A stretch of 64,000 nt of DNA from JAWLGZ01 sp041690635 (GCA_041690635.1 JAWLGZ010000002.1:434001-498000); one strand, 5' to 3'; counted from the first letter of the stretch, positions 33,039 to 41,053 are shown. A program made the numbers and translations. Notes: generated by a model from the sequence alone, not told the origin.

Positions 33039-33548
33039 TCATGCATCCTCTTCTGAGAGCCGGATCGAGCCGTCCGTCTCCCAATCGACTCGGGTGATTC
33101 CAGGATGCAGCTCCTCCAGGCTCGCCAGTATTCGTTGCTGCTTGCGCAATGCCTCGGCGAGTCGCCGGTTCTCCACCACCGTGTCCCGATGGGCGAGCGC
33201 CAGTTCAATGGTGCGCAGCAGCTCCTGGTCGTACCAGGGCTTGTTGATAAACCGGTAGATCTCAGCCTCGTTGATGGCCGCCTGCAATCCATCCAGATCG
33301 GCGTAACCGCTCAGCACCAGCCGGACTGCATCCGGTTGCATGGTCCGCAACCGCTTGAGCAGTTCGATGCCGTCGAGCTGCGGCATGCGGTAGTCGGACA
33401 GAATCAGATCGAAGGTGGCGGTGGCGGCCCGCTTCAGCGCTGCCTCAGGATCGGTGTACTCCTCCAACTCGTAGCCGGCCTTCGCCAGCAGACGATGCAA
33501 CGCACGCAGCACGTTCGGTTCGTCGTCAACCAACATCAGTTTGTGCAT
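33039..33548 (-). CDS. Response regulator, receiver plus short helical tail
   Basis: A 169-residue protein with a complete receiver domain: MLVDDEPNVLRALHRLLAKA, phospho-Asp in LILSDYRMPQLDGIELL, VRLVLSGYADLDGLQAAIN and the KPW motif in YRFINKPWYDQELLRTIEL. Only a coiled tail follows (ENRRLAEALRKQQRILASLE), with no DNA-binding domain. It may relay signal by protein contact, for example to the GTPase encoded 12 bases downstream. Its start codon overlaps the end of the HD-GYP gene. The receiver resembles the others in this operon, suggesting duplication within the cluster. Confidence 0.9.
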   Translation of the reverse strand: MHKLMLVDDEPNVLRALHRLLAKAGYELEEYTDPEAALKRAATATFDLILSDYRMPQLDGIELLKRLRTMQPDAVRLVLSGYADLDGLQAAINEAEIYRFINKPWYDQELLRTIELALAHRDTVVENRRLAEALRKQQRILASLEELHPGITRVDWETDGSIRLSEEDA

Positions 33549-34887
33549 CGTCTTCTTCCTCCCAGACGCTGATGGTCAGGTCGCTCTTCTGCTCCCTGGC
33601 GTAGCGGGAAATCTTCTCTATCAGAACCTGCGTCAGCCGGTGACCGCGGGCGAGCAGCAGGAGCCCGTCCGGACTCAACAAATCCTGTGAGAGCACCATT
33701 TCGGACAGCAGCATGCCCGGAGTAAGGTGCCGTTCACGCCTGCGCGCCTCGCGGTTCGTCCGCTCGGCCAGGATCGCCGACAGCACATCGATCACCTCCG
33801 CATCGTAGCGGCTCCCCCGGCGCTCCCGGAGGAAACTCTGTGCCTCCTCCGGCTCCAGGGTGCGTTCAATCAGCATTCCCGTGCAGAGATTGTCGTAGTC
33901 ATTCACCGCCGCGAGAATACGGGCACCGAGCGGAATGGCGCTGCCGGAGAGGCGATCCGGGTAGCCGTTGCCGTCCAGGCGTTCGTGATGGGAACGAATG
34001 AAGCGGGCCACGCGCTGCAGCGGCTCCAGCCCCATCAGAACCGCCTGCCCGGTCACTGCATGCTTCTCCACCACCTTGCGTTCGGAGCTGGTCAGGATCG
34101 CGCAGGGCTTGCGCAACAGCGCATCCGGAAATCCCAACTTGCCCACATCGTGCAACAGACCCGCAAACCGCACATCCCGCGCCTCGTCCGGTTCCAGCCC
34201 GAGCCGTTGCGCGACCTCGAAGGCCAGTTCACTCACCCGTCGTCCGTGTCCTCCGCGCGGCCCTTCCCGGAGTTGCACCATGCTGGCGAAGATGGGAATG
34301 GCGGAAAAATAGCTCTCCTCCAGCTGGCCGTACGCGAGTTCCAGAAACAGGTTGGTTTGACGCAGCTCCTCGGTGCGCGCCTGAACGCGCTGCTCGAGCG
34401 TGGCATTGAGATCGGACAACTCGGCATTCAGACCCTTCAGCTCCCGGTTCTGCCGCTCGGTCAGCGCCTGCAACCGCTTGCGTTCCTCGTGCAGGCGCTT
34501 CTGTTCCAGGGCATGGCGCACCGCCAGGCGGATCTCGTGATCCTCCCAGGGTTTGCTGAAATAGCTGTAGATGTGCCCGTGGTTGATGGCGTTGATGGTC
34601 GCCTGGAGATCGGCATAGCCGGTGAGCAGGATCCGAACGATATGGGGCCACCGATCGGCGACCCGCTGGAGAAATTCGGCGCCGTTCATTCCCGGCATGC
34701 GCATGTCGGAGATGATTAGGTCGACCTCCTCCTCGGCCAGTCGCTCCAAGCCCGCCTCGGCGCTCTCGGCGGTGACAATCTCGTATCCCTCCGGCCGAAA
34801 CAGCCGCTGCAGCGACCGCAGGATATTCGGCTCATCATCGACCAGAAGCAGCCTTCCGGGGCGGCGCTCCGATTCTGCACTAGCCAC
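33526..34887 (-). CDS. Response regulator with HD-GYP phosphodiesterase domain
   Basis: A 453-residue RpfG-like protein. The receiver (LLLVDDEPNILRSLQRLFRP; phospho-Asp in LIISDMRMPGMNG; KPWEDHEIRLAVRHALEQ) is followed by a long coiled coil (about residues 130-190) and an HD-GYP domain. The metal-binding and signature motifs are present: GHGRRVSELAFEVAQ, LLHDVGKLGFPDALL, and HHERLDGNGYPDRLSG with the GYP triad. It should hydrolyse cyclic di-GMP to GMP or pGpG when phosphorylated. The start is GTG 34887. It overlaps both the truncated kinase upstream and the response regulator downstream. Confidence 0.93.
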   Translation of the reverse strand: MASAESERRPGRLLLVDDEPNILRSLQRLFRPEGYEIVTAESAEAGLERLAEEEVDLIISDMRMPGMNGAEFLQRVADRWPHIVRILLTGYADLQATINAINHGHIYSYFSKPWEDHEIRLAVRHALEQKRLHEERKRLQALTERQNRELKGLNAELSDLNATLEQRVQARTEELRQTNLFLELAYGQLEESYFSAIPIFASMVQLREGPRGGHGRRVSELAFEVAQRLGLEPDEARDVRFAGLLHDVGKLGFPDALLRKPCAILTSSERKVVEKHAVTGQAVLMGLEPLQRVARFIRSHHERLDGNGYPDRLSGSAIPLGARILAAVNDYDNLCTGMLIERTLEPEEAQSFLRERRGSRYDAEVIDVLSAILAERTNREARRRERHLTPGMLLSEMVLSQDLLSPDGLLLLARGHRLTQVLIEKISRYAREQKSDLTISVWEEEDDAQTDVG

Positions 34888-35113
34888 CCGTCGCCCCCTC
34901 TCGCGTCCTCCACAATCCCCCTGCCGAGCCCAGATAGCCGACCGGGTTGTTGATCTCGTGAGCGACGCCGGCTGCCAGTTGGCCGATGAAGGCCATCTTT
35001 TCCGATTGCAGCAGCTGATCGTGAGCCGCCTCGAGTCTGGCGATCAGCGCCTCACGCCCCTCATCCGGGCAATGCTTCTTCGGGTGTGGGTGTGCCGGGA
35101 ACACTGCCGCCAT
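34880..35113 (-). CDS. Truncated histidine kinase (H-box only)
   Basis: A 77-residue protein that keeps the helix before the H-box and the H-box itself: LIARLEAAHDQLLQSEKMAF, IGQLAAGVAHEINNPVGYLG. These closely match the full kinase at 31148-32377. It then ends after about 14 unrelated residues, with no ATP-binding domain. It could be a leftover of a duplicated kinase or a phosphotransfer-like helix hairpin kept for use. ATG 35113 overlaps the stop of the upstream response regulator, and the stop overlaps the GTG of the HD-GYP gene, so the frame remains neatly placed in the operon. Confidence 0.65.
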   Translation of the reverse strand: MAAVFPAHPHPKKHCPDEGREALIARLEAAHDQLLQSEKMAFIGQLAAGVAHEINNPVGYLGSAGGLWRTREGATGG

Positions 35114-35613
35114 TACGGCTCCTCCCATCCCTCCGGGAGCACCTCTGGGTGGGCGTGCGCAATGCTCCGGAGCAGTTCGGTGCACCGTTCGAGCCGCTGC
35201 CGCGCCGCGGCAAGTTCGGACTCCAGGTCCTCCACCCGGTGCCCCAGTGCGACCTGACTTGCCCCCTCGGCAATCGCCTGTACCAGGCGCATGCCGTCGA
35301 CCGGTTTTTCCAGGTAGCGGTGGATCTGGGCGCGGTTGATGGCATTCTTGAACAACTCCACGTCATCGTAAGCGCTGGCGACGATTCGGTAGGCATCGGG
35401 CTGGATTTCGCGAAACGCCTGGAGAAAGCGGACACCGTCCATCTCCGGCATGCGGTAGTCGGCGACGACCACGTCGAAGGCGATCTCCTCCCCCCGCTTC
35501 AGCGCTTCCGATGGTTCGACAAAGGCCTCCACGTCAAAGTCGATACGTAGAATTCTGCGCATTGCGTTGAGATTGTTCCGGTCATCGTCAACCAGCATGA
35601 TGCGGGGCAGCAT
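35113..35613 (-). CDS. Response regulator, first gene of the signalling operon
   Basis: A 166-residue protein with an N-terminal receiver (IMLVDDDRNNLNAMRRILRI; phospho-Asp in VVVADYRMPEMDGVRFLQA; YRIVASAYDDVELFKNAINR; EKPVDGMRLVQAI) and a coiled-coil tail (RVEDLESELAAARQRLERCT). No output domain is present. ATG 35613 directly begins the receiver; an extra 10 residues upstream lack support. The stop codon overlaps the next start codon. The operon promoter should lie between this gene and the divergent gene at 35939; no hexamers are convincing. Confidence 0.88.
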   Translation of the reverse strand: MLPRIMLVDDDRNNLNAMRRILRIDFDVEAFVEPSEALKRGEEIAFDVVVADYRMPEMDGVRFLQAFREIQPDAYRIVASAYDDVELFKNAINRAQIHRYLEKPVDGMRLVQAIAEGASQVALGHRVEDLESELAAARQRLERCTELLRSIAHAHPEVLPEGWEEP

Positions 35614-35938
35614 GGCTTCACCTCGGGGCGCGCCGGGCGGCAAGGGTGCCGCTCGAAGGTGGAGGAAGGGTGGGGAGCTTCCGTCGGGCGGCGCTGTCGG
35701 AAATGCAGAGAGGGCGGCTCAAGTGTGTGTGCTCCGACAGGCTCCCGTTACCGGAAGGTGTAGCGCCCGGTCCCCTTCGGCGGGACGCCGGGGCCGTAAT
35801 GGTTCTGCCCGATTATATCGACGGCAAGGACGAATACTGCTAGGGAAATCTCGTATTTGGAAACGCCGGTATCTATCCATCCGGCAACACGACCCGTCCG
35901 CGCGGGCGGACAAGCTGAGCGTCAGGAGAACTGCGGAA

Positions 35939-36355
35939 ATGTCAGGCGACGTCGACGACTGGTATGCCGGCTTGAAAGCGCTGGCGGAAGAGAGCTTCCC
36001 GAAACGCTGCGCCGCCTGTGGCCGGGTCTACCGGGATTTGAAGGAGTACCTCGCGCACACCGCCCTGATCCGGGACGGCAGCGGACTTCGTGAGTCACTG
36101 GATGATGAGGAGCACCCGATTGTGGCGCTTTTCCGCAACTGCATCTGCGGCTCCACCTTGATGGATGAGTTCAACGACCGTCGCGACAGCACCCCGCAGG
36201 GGCAGCGCCGCCGGGAACTTTTCGAGCGCGTCTTGAGTCAGCTGGAGGCGAAAGGGCTTGAGCGACGCACCGCGAGGCGGGAGCTGCTGGCGGTACTGCG
36301 TGGCGGACACAGCCCCCTTCTGAGGGGCCTTATGGACGTGAAGCGTGACACGTGA
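35939..36355 (+). CDS. Conserved hypothetical protein with paired-cysteine motifs
   Basis: A 138-residue soluble protein starting at ATG 35939 (MSGDVDDWYAGLKALAEESF). CAACGRVYRDLKEYLAHTAL carries a C-x2-C pair, and NCICGSTLMDEF a C-x-C pair, suggesting one zinc site with four Cys. The C-terminal third is basic and helical (RRRELFERVLSQLEAKGLER). I do not recognise a named family. A much longer frame running back to 35567 covers the response regulator gene on the other strand and is not credible upstream of the ATG. It is divergent from the signalling operon and could relate to it, but nothing in the sequence shows this. Confidence 0.7.
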   Translation: MSGDVDDWYAGLKALAEESFPKRCAACGRVYRDLKEYLAHTALIRDGSGLRESLDDEEHPIVALFRNCICGSTLMDEFNDRRDSTPQGQRRRELFERVLSQLEAKGLERRTARRELLAVLRGGHSPLLRGLMDVKRDT

Positions 36356-36400
36356 AGCGGACAGCGTTTCGCTTCACGTACCACGCTCCACACACAGACA

Positions 36401-36727
36401 CTACGCGTCAGCTTGTCCGGCCGCTTCACGCATCATCTTCTGCAACTCGCCCTTCTGATAAAGATCCATGGCGATGTCGTGACCGCCGATCAGTTCCCCT
36501 TTGATGTAGATTTGCGGGAAGGTGGGCCAGTTGGCGAAACGGGGCAGGTTTTCGAAGATCTCCGGATCGGCCAGCACATTGACGTAGGCGAACTCGACAC
36601 CTGCCGCCTGCATTGCCTGGGCCGTGCGGCTGGAGAAACCGCACATGGGCATTTTCGGCGTGCCCTTCATGAAGATGATGATCGGGTTCTCCTCCACCTG
36701 CTGGCGAATGCGATCGAGTACATCCAT
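36401..36727 (-). CDS. grxD: Monothiol glutaredoxin (Grx4 type)
   Basis: A 108-residue monothiol glutaredoxin that binds and transfers [2Fe-2S] clusters with glutathione. Visible are the N-terminal MDVLDRIRQQVEENPIIIFM, the active site PKMPMCGFSSRTAQAM with the CGFS motif, NWPTFPQIYIKGELIGG (cis-Pro and glutathione-binding) and the final GGHDIAMDLYQKGEL. ATG 36727 starts the conserved protein; a frame to 36790 is spurious. Repeat-rich DNA lies upstream. Confidence 0.95.
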   Translation of the reverse strand: MDVLDRIRQQVEENPIIIFMKGTPKMPMCGFSSRTAQAMQAAGVEFAYVNVLADPEIFENLPRFANWPTFPQIYIKGELIGGHDIAMDLYQKGELQKMMREAAGQADA

Positions 36728-36812
36728 AAAACCATACCTCGCTTGCTGAATTGGGGTTTGCGGCTGCCCCCCCCTGTATAGGGACTCCAAGGTGAAAACT
36801 CAAGTATTGAAG

Positions 36813-36896
36813 CGGTCGGTGGTCGGTGGTCATTGGTCATAAGCCCCCCGACTACCGACCATCGACATTCCGCTGCAACCAGAACTCCAGCAGCGC
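36813..36896. repeat. Heptamer repeats and copied tail of the amidotransferase gene
   Basis: GGTCGGTGGTCGGTGGTCAT at 36815 is a short array of the heptamer family seen at 37040-37207 and 50520-50551. Bases 36849-36896 repeat 37197-37244 exactly (48 bases): the last codons of the amidotransferase gene, encoding ALLEFWLQRNVDGR and stop on the minus strand. Confidence 0.75.
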
Positions 36897-36991
36897 TGGT
36901 TCGTAGGATGGGTTGAGCCCGAAGGGCGATACCCATGGATCGCGTGGGGGCGTCGAAGGAGCCGCTGCAAGCGTAGCCACCCCGTTTCGAT

Positions 36992-37025
36992 CCCCTCACC
37001 CTGTCCCTCTCCCGGAGGGAGAGGG
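36992..37025. repeat. Palindromic repeat (CCCCTCACCC ... GAGAGGGG)
   Basis: CCCTCTCCCGGAGGGAGAGGG forms a compact palindrome preceded by CCCCTCACCCTGT. Next to it (36904-36935) is GTAGGATGGGTTGAGC...CGATACCCAT. Both resemble intergenic repeats widespread in proteobacterial genomes. Confidence 0.6.
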
Positions 37026-37039
37026 GACGCTTCGTTTGA

Positions 37040-37207
37040 CCACAGACACAGACCACAGACCACCGACCACAGACCACCGACCACAGACCACCGACCACCG
37101 ACTACCGACCACCGACTCCCGACTCCCGACTCCCGACTCCCGACTCCCGACTACCGACTCCCGACTACCGACTACCGACTACCGACTACCGACTACCGAC
37201 TACCGAC
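37040..37207. repeat. Heptamer tandem array (ACCGACT / CCCGACT / ACAGACC variants)
   Basis: About 165 bases of a 7-base unit, changing from ACCACAGACC-type through CCCGACT to ACCGACT. It ends exactly at the stop codon of the amidotransferase gene, so the last codons of that gene are themselves built from the unit. Unit length and lack of spacers exclude a CRISPR array. Confidence 0.85.
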
Positions 37208-38984
37208 CATCGACATTCCGCTGCAACCAGAACTCCAGCAGCGCCAGGTGCCACAGCTTGCTGCCGCGCAGCCGGGTGAAGTGGGCGTCGTCCTCCGGGG
37301 CGGCGAGCAGCTTTTGGACATAGTCCGGATTAAACAGGCCACGCTCCCGTGCCCGCTGGGAGGTGAGGATATCCCGCATGAAATCGAGGAACTCGCCGCG
37401 CACATATTTCAGCGCGGGCATGGGGAAGTAGCCCTTGGGACGGTCGATGACCGCGTCGGGAATACGTCCGCGGGCGATCTGCTTCAATACGTGCTTGCCG
37501 CCGCTGGCGAGCTTCAGCTCCGGCGGCATCTGCATCGCCAGCTCCACCACCTCATGGTCGAGGAACGGTACCCGTGCCTCCAGCCCCCAGGCCATGGTCA
37601 TGTTGTCCACCCGCTTGACCGGGTCGTCCACGATGAGGGTGGTCACATCCATCCTGAGCACCCGGTCGAGGAAGGTGTCTGCCCCCGGCAGGCCGAGCAG
37701 CCGCGCGACCAGCGCCCCGGTGTGGTCCTCGCCCCGAAACGGCTCGGCGACCGTCTCCAGGAACTCCGCGTGGGGGCGGTCGAAATAGTGGCGGGCGAAG
37801 CGCTCGAGGTCGGAGCCGGACGCCTGGTCCATCAACGGGTACCAAAAGTAGCCGGCGAACACCTCGTCGGCCCCCTGCCCGCTCTGCACCACCTTCACCT
37901 CCTGGGAGACCCGCTCGGCCAGCAGGTAGAAGGCGACCGCGTCCTGGCCCACCATCGGCTCGGCCATCTGGTCGACCGCCTCCGGCAGACGGGCCAGCAC
38001 TTCACTGTTCGGAATGGCGTACTTGTGGTGGCGGGTGCGGTAGCGCTCCGCCACCGGGTCGGAGAACTCGAACTCCGAGCCCCGCTCGCTGCCCACATCC
38101 TCGAAGCCGATGGAGAAGGTGAGGAGATCCTCCACCCCCTGCTCCGCCAGCAACGCCACCAGCAGACTGGAGTCGAGCCCGCCGGAGAGCAGCACACCGA
38201 CGGGAACATCCGCAATTTCCAGCCGCCGCCGCACCGAGCGTTGCAGCGCCGCGTGGATCGCCTCTGTCCACTCCGCCTCGCTCTTCGGCTCCGGGGGGCG
38301 GGTGGCGTAGAGCTCCCAGTAAGGGTACTCGGTGGCATTCCCTGCCGGATCGATGCTCAGGTAATGGCCGGGTACGAGTTTGCGGATGCCGTTCAGGATG
38401 GTGCGCGGCGCCGGGATGACCGCATGCAGGGTCAACTGATGATGCAGGGCCACCGGATCGATAGTGGTGTCGATATCGCCGGCGGCGAGCAGCGCCTGGG
38501 TGTTGGAGGCGAAGCGGAAACTCCGACCGTCCATTGCGTAGTAGAGCGGCTTGATGCCGAGCCGGTCGCGGGCAAGGAAGAGGCGCTGATCGTGGATGTT
38601 CCAGATGGCGAACGCGAACATGCCGTGCAGCCGTTCCACGCACTGCTCGCCCCAGGCGGCATAGGCCTTCAGGATCACCTCCGAGTCGCCGTCGGAAAAG
38701 AAACGGTGGCCGAGCCCGGCGAGTTCGTTGCGCAGCTCGCGGTAGTTGTAGATGGTGCCGTTGAAAACGAGTGCCAGGCCGGATTCGCTGTCCACCATCG
38801 GCTGGTGGGAGCGCTCGGAGAGGTCGATGATCGACAACCGCCGGTGGCCCAGGGCGATCGGCCCCTCCGACCAGCTCCCCTCGTGGTCGGGGCCACGCCG
38901 CTCCAGGCGCGACAGCATGCGCGCCACCGTGCCCAGTTCCGGGGCATGGCCATCGAGCCTCAATTCACCGCAGAAACCGCACAT
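37200..38984 (-). CDS. asnO: N-acetylglutaminylglutamine amidotransferase (osmolyte synthesis)
   Basis: An asparagine-synthetase-like enzyme of the NAGGN group, which makes the osmoprotectant N-acetylglutaminylglutamine amide. The start MCGFCGE gives the catalytic N-terminal Cys; two codons before (38990) would hide it, so 38984 is chosen. Glutaminase part: RRGPDHEGSWSEGPIALGHR, FNGTIYNYRELRNEL, GDSEVILKAYAAWGEQCVER. Synthetase part: ATP pyrophosphatase loop VGVLLSGGLDSSLLVALLAE, QSGQGADEVFAGYFWYP, and RVPFLDHEVVELAMQMPPEL. TLHAVIPAPRTILNGIRKL favours this group over AsnB. The usual partner genes (acetyltransferase-ligase and peptidase) are not in the window. The 3' end merges with the heptamer array. 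Confidence 0.85.
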   Translation of the reverse strand: MCGFCGELRLDGHAPELGTVARMLSRLERRGPDHEGSWSEGPIALGHRRLSIIDLSERSHQPMVDSESGLALVFNGTIYNYRELRNELAGLGHRFFSDGDSEVILKAYAAWGEQCVERLHGMFAFAIWNIHDQRLFLARDRLGIKPLYYAMDGRSFRFASNTQALLAAGDIDTTIDPVALHHQLTLHAVIPAPRTILNGIRKLVPGHYLSIDPAGNATEYPYWELYATRPPEPKSEAEWTEAIHAALQRSVRRRLEIADVPVGVLLSGGLDSSLLVALLAEQGVEDLLTFSIGFEDVGSERGSEFEFSDPVAERYRTRHHKYAIPNSEVLARLPEAVDQMAEPMVGQDAVAFYLLAERVSQEVKVVQSGQGADEVFAGYFWYPLMDQASGSDLERFARHYFDRPHAEFLETVAEPFRGEDHTGALVARLLGLPGADTFLDRVLRMDVTTLIVDDPVKRVDNMTMAWGLEARVPFLDHEVVELAMQMPPELKLASGGKHVLKQIARGRIPDAVIDRPKGYFPMPALKYVRGEFLDFMRDILTSQRARERGLFNPDYVQKLLAAPEDDAHFTRLRGSKLWHLALLEFWLQRNVDGR

Positions 38985-39092
38985 AATCACTCCAAGCGTG
39001 ACGGGGTACCGGCAGGAGCGACGGAAGTCGCGATTGCGTTCCGGGCCTGTACCAACACCCCTTCGCGGCTTCCGCCGCTCCTACAGACATCT

Positions 39093-39428
39093 TTACGGCT
39101 TCACTTCCAGTCGGTCGACGACACCCTGCACGCCACGAACCCGCGCCGCCAGTTCCACCGCCCGGTCCGCCACAATCCGGTTCACCACGCTGCCGGTCAG
39201 GGTGACGCGTCCACGATAGGTCTTAACCTGGATGGCCATGGCCCGGACCTGCCGATCATCCACCAGCCGCTCGGTCACCGCCCGTGTCAGCATGCGGTCT
39301 TCACGCGCCTCTTCCCAGGTCCGGTCATCCCCGCTCTGCGGGCCCTGATGGGTGCCGGTCATCACTGCCGTGGCGCAGCCACCCAACAGGGATACCGACA
39401 GGGCTACTGCAACTATCCAACCTTTCAC
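39093..39428 (-). CDS. BON-domain lipoprotein
   Basis: A 111-residue lipoprotein. GTG 39428 has GGGAGG nine bases upstream and begins a signal (VKGWIVAVALSVSLLGGCAT) with lipobox LGGC. The mature part is one BON domain: RMLTRAVTERLVDDRQVRAM, VKTYRGRVTLTGSVVNRIVA, AARVRGVQGVVDRLEV. BON proteins such as OsmY and DolP act at the envelope and bind phospholipids. The longer frame to 39503 is rejected because it would precede the signal with a charged stretch. Confidence 0.85.
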   Translation of the reverse strand: MKGWIVAVALSVSLLGGCATAVMTGTHQGPQSGDDRTWEEAREDRMLTRAVTERLVDDRQVRAMAIQVKTYRGRVTLTGSVVNRIVADRAVELAARVRGVQGVVDRLEVKP

Positions 39429-39511
39429 TGTTCTTTTCCTCCCGGGTCCGTGAAGCGTTAAACGTGAAGCGAGAACCGACACCGTGGCCCTTGCCCTCCG
39501 CATTCACGCAT

Positions 39512-41053
39512 TCACGCTTCCCGTTCCCCAAAACCGCCGCCCCCGGCGCTCATGATAGTCACCCGATCCCCGGTGGCCACGTCCAGGCTGCCCTTGGGTG
39601 GCAGCGGTTGTCCATTGTGCAGATTGTCCCCTCGCAGCCCGTCACCGCCGCCGGCCAAACCCCACGGCGCGTGGCGTCGGCGTTCGGTCAGCAGCGTCAC
39701 CCGCGCCGGGCGCAAGAATTCCAGTTCGCGCACCAGACCGTCGCCGCCCCGGTGGCGGCCGCTGCCGCCGGAACCGCGGCGCAGGGTATAGCGGCGCACA
39801 CGCACCGGATAGTGCATCTCGAGCGACTCGATGGGGGTGTTGCGGGTGTTGGTCATGTGGGTCTGGATACCGCTGGCCCCATGGCGGATCGGACCGGCCC
39901 CTGCGCCACCACCCATCGTCTCGTAGTAATCCCATTCGCCATCGCTGCCGCGCGAACCCATGGCGACATTGTTCATGCTGCCGTGGCTCGCTGCCGGGGT
40001 CCGATCGGGCAGCGCACCAGCCAGCGCCCCGAATATCACGTCCACAATCCGGGTACTGGTCTCCACGTTGCCGGCGGCGACCGCCGCAGGCCGCCGGGCG
40101 TTCAGCAGACACCCCTCCGGCGCCTCGATATCGATCGGACGAAAGGTGCCGGCACAGGCTGGGGTCTGCTCCGGCATGAGACAGCGGAACGCATAGTAGA
40201 CCGCCGCCGCCGCCACCGACAGGGGACAGTTCACGTTGCCGGGCACCTGGGGCGCGGTTCCACTGAAATCGACGCGGATGTCGCCGCCGCCGACCTCGAC
40301 GGAGACCTCGATCGGGAGATCGACGGTTCCCGCGCCGTCATCGTCCAAGGTGTCGGAGAAGCGGTAAATGCCATCGGGAATAGCGGCAAGCGCAGCGCGT
40401 GCCAGCCGCTCGCCGTAGTTGTTCAGGGCCTCCAGCGCAGCGCGATACCCGGCGCAATCCATGCCTTCCAACAGGGCCGCAAGCCGGGCGAGTCCCGCCC
40501 GGTTGGCGCTGATCTGGGCGGAGAAGTCGCCGCGGATATGGTCGGGGTTGCGGGTTACCGACAGCAGTCTGTCCAGCAACGCGATGTCCAGTTCACCGCC
40601 GCGAACCAACAGCGCCGGCGCGATCACCATTCCCTCCTCCTCCAGCGAGCGCGAAAGCGGCATCGAACCGGGCGAATGGGCCCCTACATCGGCGTGGTGC
40701 GCGCGGTTGGCGACGAAGCCGCTCAGTTCACCGCGGTGGAAAAACGGTGCGATCAGGGTGATGTCCGGCAGGTGGGTGCCGCCCAGAAAGGGGTCGTTGA
40801 CGATGAGCATGTCACCGTCGGCCCAGTCGGTACCACCGACGATACCGCGCATCGCGTAGGCCATGCTGCCGAGATGAACCGGGATGTGTGCGGCCTGGGC
40901 ACACAGCTCCCCGGCGGCATCGAATACCGCACAGGAGAAGTCGAGCCGGTCCTTGATATTGGGCGAGAAGGCGGCGCGCCGCAGCACCGCGCCCATCTCG
41001 TCGCAGACCGCCTCGATCCGGCTGGCAAAGAGGGAAAGCTCGATGGCATCCAT
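39512..41053 (-). CDS. Hydantoinase B/oxoprolinase family protein
   Basis: A 513-residue HyuB-type subunit: LFASRIEAVCDEMGAVLRRA, AFSPNIKDRLDFSCAVFD, VNDPFLGGTHLPDITLIAP, HHADVGAHSPGSMPLSRSLE, and the Gly-rich C-terminus (RYTLRRGSGGSGRHRGGDGL, SAGGGGFGER). HyuB works with HyuA in ATP-dependent opening of hydantoins or oxoproline. No hyuA is present in the flanking DNA within the window. ATG 41053 begins the domain; the ORF extension to 41167 runs toward the MITE-like element and is not conserved in form. Substrate unknown. Confidence 0.9.
   Translation of the reverse strand: MDAIELSLFASRIEAVCDEMGAVLRRAAFSPNIKDRLDFSCAVFDAAGELCAQAAHIPVHLGSMAYAMRGIVGGTDWADGDMLIVNDPFLGGTHLPDITLIAPFFHRGELSGFVANRAHHADVGAHSPGSMPLSRSLEEEGMVIAPALLVRGGELDIALLDRLLSVTRNPDHIRGDFSAQISANRAGLARLAALLEGMDCAGYRAALEALNNYGERLARAALAAIPDGIYRFSDTLDDDGAGTVDLPIEVSVEVGGGDIRVDFSGTAPQVPGNVNCPLSVAAAAVYYAFRCLMPEQTPACAGTFRPIDIEAPEGCLLNARRPAAVAAGNVETSTRIVDVIFGALAGALPDRTPAASHGSMNNVAMGSRGSDGEWDYYETMGGGAGAGPIRHGASGIQTHMTNTRNTPIESLEMHYPVRVRRYTLRRGSGGSGRHRGGDGLVRELEFLRPARVTLLTERRRHAPWGLAGGGDGLRGDNLHNGQPLPPKGSLDVATGDRVTIMSAGGGGFGEREA

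Noticed and set aside
37040..37207. Possible CRISPR array
   Set aside because: The unit is 7 bases with no unique spacers and no cas genes are present.
37248..39461. 737-codon plus-strand open frame opposite the amidotransferase gene
   Set aside because: Antisense shadow; no start signal and no domain.
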